Below the pieces are notes generated by a model. It did not search any database, was not told the DNA's origin, and saw only the letters and a program-made list of their open reading frames with translations. The position numbers and the translations under genes are program-made. Below are positions 17,273-26,753 of a stretch of 64,000 nucleotides of DNA, one piece after another (positions within the stretch are counted from its first letter, which is position 1; every line of letters starts with the position of its first letter). This DNA is from Christensenella sp. (GTDB lineage: Bacteria > Bacillota > Clostridia > Christensenellales > UBA3700). The stretch covers positions 1 through 64,000 of the forward strand of contig JALFUR010000009.1 of assembly GCA_022784465.1 (NCBI GenBank), written 5' to 3'.

Positions 17273-18100
17273 ATGGATTATTCAATTTCAAATATTCAAA
17301 ATCTATTAAAATCATATAAGACAAGATATCAAGATTTGTCAGATTTATTGTGCTATCAAGAGGTTATGGTAGATAAAAAAATTTATAATGCCTATCTTAA
17401 AGAATATAATCAATTAAAGCCATTTATAGATTGTTTGGAAGATATTGAATTAATTATAAAAGAAAAAGAAAAAGCCACAAATGAAGCCTTAGAATTGGCG
17501 CTAAACGAAGCATACATGAAAGAGATCAACAAAGTGCGCAATATGCTTCAAAAAGAAAACTTTGACGAATACTTAGGTGCTACATTAGAGTTTAATTCAA
17601 TCGATAGAGATTTAGTAGAAAAAATTGAAAGCTGTGTTTTTGGCAAATGTGTACAAGAGGGGATAGTTGCAAGCATAGATAAAAACAAACTTATGATTCA
17701 TGGAATAAATAGGTTTTCTCAGTTTAAGAGATATAATGGTACATACAAAATCGGTAAAAATGAAATAGAGATTTGCGTGTATCCGATTATTGAGAATATT
17801 GAAGATGTTGATTTATCTAATATTAAAATTGATTTTTATAGATCCTCTGGAGCGGGCGGACAAAATGTTAATAAAGTAGAAACTGCTGTAAGAATATACG
17901 ACTATATGACTGGAATTGTTGTTACATGTCAAGATGAACGTTCGCAAAAACAAAATAGAGAAAAAGCTATAGATAAACTAAAAAATAAAGTTATAGAATT
18001 AAAAAAGAAAGAGTTGAAAAAAATAATCTCTATGCAAAAGCAAAATGCAAAAAATACATTTTTAGGTGAATATAAAAGCATAGAAGAAATTTTTAGTTGA
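17273..18100 (+). CDS. Release-factor-like GGQ protein lacking a recognisable codon-reading loop
   Basis: Relative of class I peptide chain release factors RF1/RF2. An RF-like helical N-terminal domain occupies about residues 1-100. The peptidyl-tRNA hydrolysis domain (about 185-275) carries GAGGQNVNK with GGQ at 195-197, and CQDERSQKQN follows. The middle domain is shortened by roughly 40 residues. Where RF1 has PxT and RF2 has SPF, this protein reads SQFKRYNGTYKIG, so neither stop-codon tripeptide can be found. At 275 aa it is much shorter than RF1/RF2 (about 355) and longer than the ArfB rescue factor (about 140). A ribosome-rescue or specialised hydrolase role is inferred. The ATG follows the kinase stop by 2 bp with no Shine-Dalgarno site, implying coupled translation. 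Confidence 0.8.
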   Translation: MDYSISNIQNLLKSYKTRYQDLSDLLCYQEVMVDKKIYNAYLKEYNQLKPFIDCLEDIELIIKEKEKATNEALELALNEAYMKEINKVRNMLQKENFDEYLGATLEFNSIDRDLVEKIESCVFGKCVQEGIVASIDKNKLMIHGINRFSQFKRYNGTYKIGKNEIEICVYPIIENIEDVDLSNIKIDFYRSSGAGGQNVNKVETAVRIYDYMTGIVVTCQDERSQKQNREKAIDKLKNKVIELKKKELKKIISMQKQNAKNTFLGEYKSIEEIFS

Positions 18101-18102
18101 AT

Positions 18103-20511
18103 ATGAGAACAATAAAAGCTACAAAAAATACAATAGTGCTTTCGTCTTATGTAAGCATATACAAAACAGAACAATTCATTAAGCAAACGCAAGGAATTGT
18201 TGATTTAGATTCTTTTTTGCATTTATGTTATTCTGCAATAGTTCTTTCTTTGCACGAATTAAATTTAAAAAATAATCATTCTTATATTCTTCAAACATTA
18301 GAAGGCAATAATAAGTTCTTTATAAAAACAGCAAACAGCTTAGATAGCGATAATGTTAATAAGCAAGAATTAATCTTTTATAAATATATTGGACAAGGAA
18401 AAGTAGCAAGAAAAGGCGATAGAAGATTACTTAGATATATTAGTGCGCATGGCAGTGAAGATGTCTTATTCAATTTTTATGAGATAGAAGATAACGAAAC
18501 GGACAATTTAAATAAGTTATATGTTTTAGCCAATTCAGATAGTGTTAATTTTCCATTATTAAATGCTAATCAAAACAAAATTGTTAAGATGGAAGATAAC
18601 AATATTCTTGTGCAAGGAGTAGCAGGATCTGGAAAAACAAATATATGCATAGATAAGATAGTATATAGCGCATGTAGACACTATTCAGGTAGATGTTTAT
18701 ATAGCACCTATTCTCATGCTCTATTAGAAGATACAAAAAAGAGGGTAAATATATTCTTATACAACGTAGATCGTTTTATTGAAAAACACAATAACAATGA
18801 AATAGTATATATTGATTCTAACCATAAGAAAGCAGCGGAGAATTATCTTGGGATAAATATTGAAGGTGCTAATAATGACAACTTTATTGAAGAATTGAAG
18901 CAAATAAGTCAATACCTATCTACAAAAGTCGATTATTTTTTAATAGAAGATTTGTACTCAAAACACATAAAAAAAGATTTTAAACTTGCTGATGAATCCA
19001 CGTTTAAAAACGAATATTTAAAGAACATAAAAAACTATAATCTGTTAGCTAATATAGATAAAATAAAATATTTGTCTAATGAAATTATTTACAAAGAAAT
19101 ATATGGTGCTATATTTGGATTTTCTCAAAATGGAAGAGAAGAAATTCTTACAAAAGACCAATATATAGATTTAAGACAAAACAGTTTTACAAGACAGGAA
19201 GCAGACATTATTTACTCTTTAGCTATTGATTATCTAAAGTTCATGAAAGCAAATAGCTATATTGACAACAACTTTATGTCTCGCGATTTATTAAAAGTTG
19301 CATCAAATATAAAATATTCGCTTGTTGTCTTAGATGAAGTGCAGGATTTCACGCAAATCAATTTGCTGTTATTTAAGAAAATCACTTTAAAAATGCTATG
19401 TGTAGGCGATGTTCTTCAAATGATTAATCCTTCTTATTTTTCATTATCATATTTAAAGAATCTAATGTTTGAGGAAGGATTAGTTAATGTTGTTGAATTG
19501 AAAAACAATTATAGAAATAGCAGAAAAATTGAGGAAATCGTAAATTGCCTTAGCCAAATTAATATTGAAAAATTTGGACTTCATAGTTTCGTACTAAAAG
19601 GCACAAGCGTAGATGTATCAAATGATACAAACGCATTGTATGTCAACGATGGAAATATGTTGAGTTTTTTAAAAGAAGGTAATTTTAGCAATTTAACAAT
19701 AGTTGTAGCCAACTCATTTAAAAAAGAGCAATTAAGATTACTTTTGCCTAAAGTGGAAATATTAACAGTATCTGAAATCAAAGGATTAGAGAGAAATACA
19801 ATACTTTTAGTTGATATTTTGTCAGATAACTACGAGAAATGGGATTACTTACAAAGAAGTGTATTTAATCGTAAAAAAGCTGAAGAAAATTCAGTTTATA
19901 GATATTATTTTAATTTGTTATATGTTGGCATAACTAGAGCTAAGCTTAACTTGATTGTTAATGAAAGAAAAGAAGTGTCTTTATTTGATTCATTTTTTAA
20001 TCAGAACTTCAAAAAATTCAAGCCAAAAAATGCAGTTGAACTTTTAAGTGACATTTTAGAAAAAGACAATTTAAATGAAGATGACATTTATGAAAGAGCA
20101 ATTGAGTTTATAAAACTTGAGCAATATGATAATGCGCGTTGGACGGCAAAGAAAATTACCAACGAAGAAGAACAATTTGCGCTTTTGAGAAAGATAGATA
20201 TTTATGAAAAGTATGTTAGAAATAGATTATATAGAGAGGCAGGAATTGAGTTTTGGAAAAACGGAATGTTTGAAGAAGCAAAAGAACAATTTAAATTGTC
20301 TAATGATGAAAAGCTTATAGAGTTATTAGATGCTTGTGCAAATGGTAATGGACAAAAACTGGAATATGATATTGTAAAATTCTATGTAGATATAATGGAT
20401 AATGATGTAGCTAAAAATCTAATATTAGATACATTAAAAAATGATCTTTCTTCATTAAAGGAAGAACAAAATATAATTAATATGAAAATAAATAAAAGGA
20501 AAAATAAGTAG
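18103..20511 (+). CDS. SF1 (UvrD/Rep-like) helicase with unusual ends
   Basis: ATP-dependent helicase of superfamily 1. Motifs are seen in order: Walker A GVAGSGKT (near residues 172-179), motif II VVLDEVQDF, motif III VGDVLQMIN, motif IV NNYRNSRKIEE, motif V SEIKGLERNTILL and motif VI YVGITRAKLNL. The first 150 residues are not a typical UvrD region and I do not recognise them. After motif VI, about 180 helical residues resemble a degenerate TPR-like scaffold. No nuclease motif is visible. The start is uncertain: TTG at 18097 overlaps the upstream stop, while the ATG at 18103 is chosen here. It is embedded between the GGQ protein and a coiled-coil protein. Role in repair, RNA metabolism or defence cannot be told from the sequence. 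Confidence 0.85.
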   Translation: MRTIKATKNTIVLSSYVSIYKTEQFIKQTQGIVDLDSFLHLCYSAIVLSLHELNLKNNHSYILQTLEGNNKFFIKTANSLDSDNVNKQELIFYKYIGQGKVARKGDRRLLRYISAHGSEDVLFNFYEIEDNETDNLNKLYVLANSDSVNFPLLNANQNKIVKMEDNNILVQGVAGSGKTNICIDKIVYSACRHYSGRCLYSTYSHALLEDTKKRVNIFLYNVDRFIEKHNNNEIVYIDSNHKKAAENYLGINIEGANNDNFIEELKQISQYLSTKVDYFLIEDLYSKHIKKDFKLADESTFKNEYLKNIKNYNLLANIDKIKYLSNEIIYKEIYGAIFGFSQNGREEILTKDQYIDLRQNSFTRQEADIIYSLAIDYLKFMKANSYIDNNFMSRDLLKVASNIKYSLVVLDEVQDFTQINLLLFKKITLKMLCVGDVLQMINPSYFSLSYLKNLMFEEGLVNVVELKNNYRNSRKIEEIVNCLSQINIEKFGLHSFVLKGTSVDVSNDTNALYVNDGNMLSFLKEGNFSNLTIVVANSFKKEQLRLLLPKVEILTVSEIKGLERNTILLVDILSDNYEKWDYLQRSVFNRKKAEENSVYRYYFNLLYVGITRAKLNLIVNERKEVSLFDSFFNQNFKKFKPKNAVELLSDILEKDNLNEDDIYERAIEFIKLEQYDNARWTAKKITNEEEQFALLRKIDIYEKYVRNRLYREAGIEFWKNGMFEEAKEQFKLSNDEKLIELLDACANGNGQKLEYDIVKFYVDIMDNDVAKNLILDTLKNDLSSLKEEQNIINMKINKRKNK

Positions 20512-20518
20512 GTGTATT

Positions 20519-21235
20519 ATGGAAAAAGTTCAAGAATTACAATCTTTAATTGATGTATTTAAACAATATAGGGATTTATTGACTCCAATTCAATCAGGAT
20601 TAAGAGATTTGGTTGAGACATATTCTTATATGGAAAATGATTTGAAAAAACTCTCTGATACCCTAAATGGTGACAATAAAACAAAACTTGATCAAATATA
20701 TTCTGTGTTGTCTAAACAATATCAGAAAAATGCCGAATTAGAGTCGAACATTGATTTGTTTATGAAGAGTTCAAATAAATATACAAATGAAGTAGATAAA
20801 TTGTATAAAAAGTTCGAGCAGATAGAAACAAATATTGAAATTGTTAATCAATTAGATGTCAAAGCAAGAGATCAAATTGAAAAACTTGAAAGAATAATTG
20901 AAGAAAAGAAAATTAATTACGATATTAAAGAATTACAAAGAATTTTGGATATATATAACAATAATGTTCAAAAAGTCAGCACCTTTATTAATAAAGATGT
21001 TGCTCAAGTTTTAAATGAAAATACAAGACAAATTAATAGTATAAAAAAAGATAATGAGACAATGAATGAGATTGTCAAAAGCGAGCATGAAAGTATAAAA
21101 GAACTTGTTAGAACGTTTTCTGCAACAAATACTTTCTTAAAGAGTATTGTGGAGAAAGAAGATGTAAATGAAGAATATTTGTTTGAGATATTAGATAAAT
21201 GGGCTAATACTAGAGGAATAAAAGTAAAGAAATAA
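20519..21235 (+). CDS. Coiled-coil protein
   Basis: A 238-aa soluble, strongly helical protein with heptad-like Leu/Ile spacing over most of its length, rich in Lys, Glu, Asn and Gln. No membrane segment, signal peptide or catalytic motif is seen. AGTAGGTG just before the ATG overlaps the helicase stop region, and the next gene's ATG overlaps its stop (TAATG). Such tight coupling suggests its product works with the helicase or with the membrane protein encoded next. I do not recognise the family. Confidence 0.75.
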   Translation: MEKVQELQSLIDVFKQYRDLLTPIQSGLRDLVETYSYMENDLKKLSDTLNGDNKTKLDQIYSVLSKQYQKNAELESNIDLFMKSSNKYTNEVDKLYKKFEQIETNIEIVNQLDVKARDQIEKLERIIEEKKINYDIKELQRILDIYNNNVQKVSTFINKDVAQVLNENTRQINSIKKDNETMNEIVKSEHESIKELVRTFSATNTFLKSIVEKEDVNEEYLFEILDKWANTRGIKVKK

Positions 21236-23082
21236 TGGATTTATTGCAAGCAATACAAAAAGACGATTTAAAAGAATTTGAATTGTTGATTCAAAGCGGC
21301 TATAGCAAACGAGTGTCGTTTGGTAGATTTCCTATTCTTTCTGTATGCTACTTATATTCAAGTAAAAAGATAATAAAAAAGTACGAAAAAGAGTTATTGC
21401 AATTAAATGATTACGAAATCGTAGATGAGAATAACGAGATATATATCAAATTTAAAAGCGTTGCTAAAAGGGTAATAAGAATATATGCAGGTAAAAACAC
21501 TTATATATCTCCGCTTGAAATGCTACTAATATTAGGCAAGACAAATAAACTTGCTTCAGTATATAAAGATGCATATAAAAATAGCGTTATACAAGAGAAT
21601 TTATCTATTATTCAAAAAATTAAAACAGGCGATGTTTTGAAGGCCTTAGAAACAAGAATTGAAATACCAAAGCTTCCGTTAACAAAAAAGACAAAGCAAT
21701 TGCTTATAGGAGCCGCAGCGTTGTTTACTCTAGTTATAGTGTTGAGCGCTTGCATGCTTGGCTGGTTTAATACTTTAGGCGTTGGAACAATAAATATGCC
21801 TCTACGAGTATATAATGATTCTCAATTTATTTCCTATATAAATAAAGGCGTAGATGCAATAATACTTGATCAAGATATAGAGATTGATTCAATAAATATT
21901 GATAATTTAAATACAAAGATTGATGGTAACGGAAAATCTTTAATTTTAAAAAATCAAAAAAATACATTATTTAATACCAATAACTCAACAATCACTAATT
22001 TGAATATAAAAGTAGAAGATATATCAATTGAAATAGAAGACAATTTCGCTTTATTAACTTTAACAAACAATGGAACTATATCTAATGTAACAATAGAAGC
22101 TAACTTAGATTTTGTAGTTAATGGTTCCTCTGACGAGGATGTAGTGGACATCTATATATCTATTTATTGTTATAAAAATTATGGTTCAATAGAAAATTGT
22201 TCATATAATTCAAAAATTGAGGGTGAGGGTAACTCAAAGGTTAATACTTCAATATCTGTTTTTTGTGGAATTAATTATAAAGATATAACAAAATGTTGGA
22301 CCGGCGAAGAATTTTCCATAAAAACACAAAATGTGGACATTGGTGCAGTATCTGCGTTGAACATGGAGGAGAGCAATATTGTTTCATGCAAAGTTTTAGG
22401 CTCACTTGAACAAAATGGCATAGGAGTAGATTGGAATCCAAATATAGCTGGTGTATCAATTGAAAACAGTGGATATATAAAAGATATAAAAGTGTCAGCA
22501 ACAATCACATGTACTAGTGATGCAAACGATAAAAATAGTTCAGGATATTTAAGTAATATATATACGGCAGGTATAGTTTGCATAAACGCATATGGGGGAG
22601 TAGAAAAAAGCATGTGTGATTCTAAAATATATGTAAACGGTAATTATAACTATGTCTATGTTGGTGGCATTGCTGCAATAAACTATTTAACAAGCCAAGA
22701 TAAGGTGCCTGTTATAACGCAATGTGCAGCCAGGGAGAGCGTTGTTTTGGATATTCTTGATTCTCGTTCTACTGTTTATGCTGGAGGCGTTTGTGGCGCC
22801 GATTACGGGGTTGTTTCATATTCGTATTGCATTGGAGAACTTGAAAATAAAAAAGAAGTAACTAATTTCTATAGTGGTGCAATTGTAGGTGTTATTTCTT
22901 CAAGCATATATCAAGCATATTTATTGTTTGAAACATTGTATATATATGAAAATGTATTTTTTGTTACAGACGGCTTTTATAGTAGCGTTGGACAAGATAT
23001 ATCAAGTAGTTTTTGTGATTATGCCGGAAAGGGCTATTCAACAATTGAAGAGGTAAAAAATAAAGAGGTATATTGGGAATGA
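21235..23082 (+). CDS. Membrane-anchored beta-helix (GLUG-like) protein
   Basis: Predicted type II membrane protein of 615 aa. Residues 1-150 are cytoplasmic and include an ankyrin-like start (AIQKDDLKEFELLIQSGY). A single membrane segment lies at about 156-176. The remaining 430 residues would be outside and consist of parallel beta-helix strands with GLUG-like turns (for example GGIAAIN and GGVCGADYGVVSYSYCIG). The ectodomain is similar in style to the lipoprotein at 3067-6399 but is anchored differently. Its ATG overlaps the stop of the coiled-coil gene, and its stop overlaps the next ATG. It could link a surface cue or ligand to the cytoplasmic helicase/coiled-coil products; that is inference. 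Confidence 0.75.
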   Translation: MDLLQAIQKDDLKEFELLIQSGYSKRVSFGRFPILSVCYLYSSKKIIKKYEKELLQLNDYEIVDENNEIYIKFKSVAKRVIRIYAGKNTYISPLEMLLILGKTNKLASVYKDAYKNSVIQENLSIIQKIKTGDVLKALETRIEIPKLPLTKKTKQLLIGAAALFTLVIVLSACMLGWFNTLGVGTINMPLRVYNDSQFISYINKGVDAIILDQDIEIDSINIDNLNTKIDGNGKSLILKNQKNTLFNTNNSTITNLNIKVEDISIEIEDNFALLTLTNNGTISNVTIEANLDFVVNGSSDEDVVDIYISIYCYKNYGSIENCSYNSKIEGEGNSKVNTSISVFCGINYKDITKCWTGEEFSIKTQNVDIGAVSALNMEESNIVSCKVLGSLEQNGIGVDWNPNIAGVSIENSGYIKDIKVSATITCTSDANDKNSSGYLSNIYTAGIVCINAYGGVEKSMCDSKIYVNGNYNYVYVGGIAAINYLTSQDKVPVITQCAARESVVLDILDSRSTVYAGGVCGADYGVVSYSYCIGELENKKEVTNFYSGAIVGVISSSIYQAYLLFETLYIYENVFFVTDGFYSSVGQDISSSFCDYAGKGYSTIEEVKNKEVYWE

Positions 23083-23300
23083 AACATAATAAGCCACTTT
23101 TGATTCTATATTGTTTATGTTTTTTAGCAGCATTTGTTGATGTTATATTTGTTATATATGCAGCGGTTATGTTTGCGTGCATTTATTTAGGAGTAATTAT
23201 TCCTAATATATCATTGTTAATATGCTCTATTATAGCTATAAGCATAAATGGAATTGCACTGGTATATTTACCAATATATTTAAAGATTAGAAAGTATTAG
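23079..23300 (+). CDS. Small membrane protein (two hydrophobic segments)
   Basis: A 73-aa protein that is almost entirely hydrophobic, with two predicted membrane helices (about residues 7-33 and 37-65) and a basic C-terminus. The ATG at 23079 overlaps the previous stop (ATGA) and has AGAGG about 11 bases upstream; an earlier TTG at 23073 is less likely. No family recognised. Its place directly after the beta-helix membrane protein suggests an accessory membrane subunit. Confidence 0.65.
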   Translation: MKHNKPLLILYCLCFLAAFVDVIFVIYAAVMFACIYLGVIIPNISLLICSIIAISINGIALVYLPIYLKIRKY

Positions 23301-23309
23301 AGGATTAAA

Positions 23310-24107
23310 ATGAATTTTCAAAGAGCAAATCATAAATTGTCATTATTAGAAGATTTTTATAATTGTTTTAACGAAGATACGCGTTTAAAAAGAAGACATG
23401 GCATTGTTGAATATACAACAAACATGAAATATATACATGAGTATTTAAACGATGACAAAACAAAAAAAATATTGGATATTGGTGCAGGCACTGGAGCATA
23501 CTCAGTTCCACTTAGTAATGAGGGATATGAAGTGCACGCAATAGAACTTGTTCAGCATAATTTGGACATACTTAATTCAAAGAAAAGCAATGTTATAGCA
23601 AGACAAGGAAATGCTTTAAATTTAGACATGTATCTAGATAATTCTTTTGATATAGTATTGTTGTTTGGGCCAATGTATCATTTGCTAAAAGAGGAAGAGA
23701 AGATTCAAGCGCTAAAAGAAGCACAAAGAGTATGCAAAAATACAGGCCATATATTTGTAAGTTATTACATGAATGATTATGCGATTATAACATACGGCTT
23801 TATTAAAGGTAATATTCTTGAAAGTAAGAAAAAAGGAATGGTTGATGATGCCTATCATGTTGTAGCGCAGGAAGGCGATTTATATTCTATGGTTAGAATT
23901 GAAGATATAGATGCATACAATAAAACAGTTGGTTTAAGAAGAGTTAAGATTATTGCCAGCGATGGAGCAAGCGATTATATTAGAACCCCATTAAATAAAT
24001 TGCCTCAGGAAGCATTTGAAGAATATTTAAAATATCATTTGTCAATATGTGAAAGAAAAGACTTGTTAGGTGCAAGTTCTCATTTGATGGATATTGTTCA
24101 AAAATAA
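23310..24107 (+). CDS. Class I SAM-dependent methyltransferase
   Basis: Methyltransferase of 265 aa. The glycine-rich SAM-binding motif I is ILDIGAGTGAYSVPL (about residues 53-67), followed by an acidic residue at the end of strand 2 (AIELV), QGNAL, and FDIVLLFGPMYHL (motif IV region). Substrate unknown. AGAGGA lies 6 bases before the ATG, and the gene begins 9 bp after the small membrane protein. It is the last gene of the packed series. Its stop lies only one base from the stop of the convergent surface-protein gene, and no terminator hairpin is visible between them, so the two transcripts probably overlap. Confidence 0.88.
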   Translation: MNFQRANHKLSLLEDFYNCFNEDTRLKRRHGIVEYTTNMKYIHEYLNDDKTKKILDIGAGTGAYSVPLSNEGYEVHAIELVQHNLDILNSKKSNVIARQGNALNLDMYLDNSFDIVLLFGPMYHLLKEEEKIQALKEAQRVCKNTGHIFVSYYMNDYAIITYGFIKGNILESKKKGMVDDAYHVVAQEGDLYSMVRIEDIDAYNKTVGLRRVKIIASDGASDYIRTPLNKLPQEAFEEYLKYHLSICERKDLLGASSHLMDIVQK

Positions 24108-24108
24108 A

Positions 24109-26607
24109 TTATTTTGCTCTAGATTTTATAAAAGTTTTAGTTAGTATTCCAAGTGTAATAATTAAAAATACTAGGCATGCAATAATTAATATTTTCCAGA
24201 AAATATTAGAAGATATTTCTTGTATAGAGAAAGATGAATTGTTAAAGAATCCACCTAAAAATTTAACAAAAGGATGGTCGCTAGACAAACCTAGAGCTTT
24301 TGCGATTTTTTCTATGTTAGATAGTTCCGTGTCACTGCTTATTTCTGTAGCGTGTTCAAGAATTAAATCGTCAATAGAGTATTTCGAAGTGGTTTTAATT
24401 ATTCCATTTGTTTCTGCAATATAAGATTCGTAATCAATAGTTGAATTTACATCAGATGTTTTTTTGTAGAAAGTCATATAGGCATATAAAGAAATCATAT
24501 AATTACCATCAGCGACGAATTTCATATCTGTTGTGTCGTACATTTCTACACTTTCTTTATTAAACCAACTTCTATCGCTAGTGTCGGTTAATGACCAGCC
24601 TTTAAATAAATAAACGGCATATTTGTTTCCAAGTGGTTTGCCTGAGATCTCGATTGCATCATAGTTTTTTCCAATAAAGCCTTCAATGTCATTAGGAATA
24701 GTTACATCGTCTCCTGGTTGACCTTTAGATTCAGAATAAAGCATTCCGTTTATATAGAACTTAACATTGTAATGAATATATATAAATACAGCGTTTGGTT
24801 CTCCACTAGATATGGTCGTTAAACAATTACCATTAGATGTGGTTGCATTTAATCTTTTGCCATCTTTATCTAATACGCAAAAAGAAGTTGTATTGTATTT
24901 GTCAAGATAAAAGCCAATGCCTTCTGATGTATCGCTTAAGGAACCATAGCAATAGAATACATCTAAATGGGTATAATAATTTATTTGTCCTACATGCTCA
25001 TAATCAGGATTTTCAATTGCTGAGTTGTAGTAAAAGACATCGACAGGGTATAGTTTGCTCCATTTTGCATATAACGTTACATTTTGTTCTACAAAATCAG
25101 AAGTTCTATAAGGATTGTTGAATTCTTCATCAAAATACCAATCATGGAATTTATAGCCATTACGAGATGGGATGGATACGGTTTCATAGAAAGAGTCTCT
25201 TGAAACATAATAATTGACACAAGGAGTATCAAAATTTCCTTCATTTAATACATAAGTTATTGAATAAATTGGATATGATATGCAAATGGATTCAACTTCG
25301 CCCTGAGAAAACTTTGATACATAATTTCCATTATGAGTTAATATTTCTATATTTTCGCTTGAACTTTTAATTTCAAATATTGAGCAACTTAGATTTGTAT
25401 AAGAATCTTTTAAATTAGAACTATAATAATACAAGTTGTTTGTTGGTTTAAGATAATATGAAACTGTATCGACAACTTCTTCTAATATTGAATAATTATC
25501 TGTATATTTATATGTTACATCAATGTATTTAATTTCACTCCAACGAGCATATAATGATATGTCTTGTTCAGTAAAAGAGGAAGAAGTAAATGTTGATGAA
25601 AAAGATTCGTCTAAATACCATCCGATAAATACATTTCCGTCTTTAGATGGATCTAATATCTCATTTAAGTCATCTTTTATAAAATAATAGTTTATGATAT
25701 TAGGATTTGTTCCGCCATTTAAATTGTATGTTATTGAATAGAAAGTGTCTTTAATTTCTATTTTTGCTGGCTTTCCTTGAGTAGCAGTGCTTATATACAT
25801 TCCAGAGTGGGTTGTAATACTTATTTCATTGCCATTTTCGTTATAGATAACTAAGTTTTCTAAACCTAACTCATTCTTTTTATCTAAAAGATTATCGCTA
25901 TAAACATAAAATGCAGAAGTACTATGTAAATATATGCTTACGCTATCAACGATATCATCAAATAATGTTGTTTTATCTGTGTGCAAGTAATGCACATCTA
26001 TGTAGTCTAACTTGATCCATTTTGCATATAAAGTAATATTTGAAGAGTATGAAGATGGCTCAATAGATGTAACAACTTGACCTGAGGAACTATTTAGAGC
26101 CCAACCATCAAATTTATATCCGCTTTTTGTTGGTTCATATAAAGTAAGTGTACTTGTTGTTGAATCAAAAGCTTTTGGATTATTTGAATTATTACTTCCG
26201 CCATCTAATTCGTAAGAAATTGTGTAATATGGATTATACACATATCCCTTTGCTGGTGTGCCTTGAGTTACAGCAGTAATGTAATAACCGGTTTTAGAAG
26301 TAATTGTCATCTCGGCATCAGAAGTATTGATAAGTTTAACATTAGAACAATTATATTGCGTTTTAAAATATGTAATACCACTTGATGTGTCGTCTATCAA
26401 AGAATATCTATAATAAGCGTTTGAAACTAAAGTATAAGTTTGACTGCCAATTGCTGTTGTGGTGATTTGTCCATTACCTGATATATATTCATGATAAAAG
26501 GTGATTGAAGAATCAGCATAACAAAGATTGTCATTAGAAATTAAAAAACATCCAATCGTAACAACAAAAATTAATAATATTAAAAAAAATTTTGTAATAT
26601 TTTTCAT
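24109..26607 (-). CDS. Surface protein with Listeria-Bacteroides (InlB-type) repeats
   Basis: Exported protein of 832 aa: signal peptide (1-31), then at least three InlB B-repeat-like (Flg_new) domains. Each begins with (I)(S/T)Y.L(D/N).G and closes with GW.LD...F then ITLYAKW-type ending (TLYAKW, SLYARW, TLYAKW). A further unit follows, then a Thr/Ser-rich stalk and a C-terminal membrane segment (about 805-827) with a short basic tail (KSRAK). There is no LPXTG motif, so it is held by the membrane helix. Intervening sections share a repeated YYLxx(T/S)...YYYS pattern. Adhesion is the usual guess. Its leader (26608-26747) folds into a three-way junction and shows no Shine-Dalgarno site. Confidence 0.82.
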   Translation of the reverse strand: MKNITKFFLILLIFVVTIGCFLISNDNLCYADSSITFYHEYISGNGQITTTAIGSQTYTLVSNAYYRYSLIDDTSSGITYFKTQYNCSNVKLINTSDAEMTITSKTGYYITAVTQGTPAKGYVYNPYYTISYELDGGSNNSNNPKAFDSTTSTLTLYEPTKSGYKFDGWALNSSSGQVVTSIEPSSYSSNITLYAKWIKLDYIDVHYLHTDKTTLFDDIVDSVSIYLHSTSAFYVYSDNLLDKKNELGLENLVIYNENGNEISITTHSGMYISTATQGKPAKIEIKDTFYSITYNLNGGTNPNIINYYFIKDDLNEILDPSKDGNVFIGWYLDESFSSTFTSSSFTEQDISLYARWSEIKYIDVTYKYTDNYSILEEVVDTVSYYLKPTNNLYYYSSNLKDSYTNLSCSIFEIKSSSENIEILTHNGNYVSKFSQGEVESICISYPIYSITYVLNEGNFDTPCVNYYVSRDSFYETVSIPSRNGYKFHDWYFDEEFNNPYRTSDFVEQNVTLYAKWSKLYPVDVFYYNSAIENPDYEHVGQINYYTHLDVFYCYGSLSDTSEGIGFYLDKYNTTSFCVLDKDGKRLNATTSNGNCLTTISSGEPNAVFIYIHYNVKFYINGMLYSESKGQPGDDVTIPNDIEGFIGKNYDAIEISGKPLGNKYAVYLFKGWSLTDTSDRSWFNKESVEMYDTTDMKFVADGNYMISLYAYMTFYKKTSDVNSTIDYESYIAETNGIIKTTSKYSIDDLILEHATEISSDTELSNIEKIAKALGLSSDHPFVKFLGGFFNNSSFSIQEISSNIFWKILIIACLVFLIITLGILTKTFIKSRAK

Positions 26608-26625
26608 TATTTTATAAAAAAAATT

Positions 26626-26734
26626 GTGTGTATTTTTGAAAAAGTTCGCCGCAACGATTATTTGTTAAAAGTAAGACGAATGCGGCGAACGCTAGGGAGC
26701 GAAGAAACTTTTTTTGTTTCCAAAAATAACACAC
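26626..26734 (-). ncRNA. Candidate structured 5' leader (three-way junction)
   Basis: On the minus strand, within the leader of the surface-protein gene, three helices nest. P1 pairs 26734-26721 with 26638-26626 (one bulge). P2 is a 5-bp GAAAC/GTTTC hairpin with a 7-A loop (about 26720-26704). P3 is a perfect 10-bp GC-rich stem (26690-26681 with 26653-26644), followed by five U. P3 plus U-run looks like a terminator; P1 could compete with or enclose it. It matches no riboswitch class that I recognise. Confidence 0.5.
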
Positions 26735-26753
26735 TTGTGTTTTTTTCAATTCC

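Noticed and set aside
17273..18100. Normal RF1 (prfA)
   Set aside because: The protein is 80 residues short and lacks the PxT codon-recognition loop.
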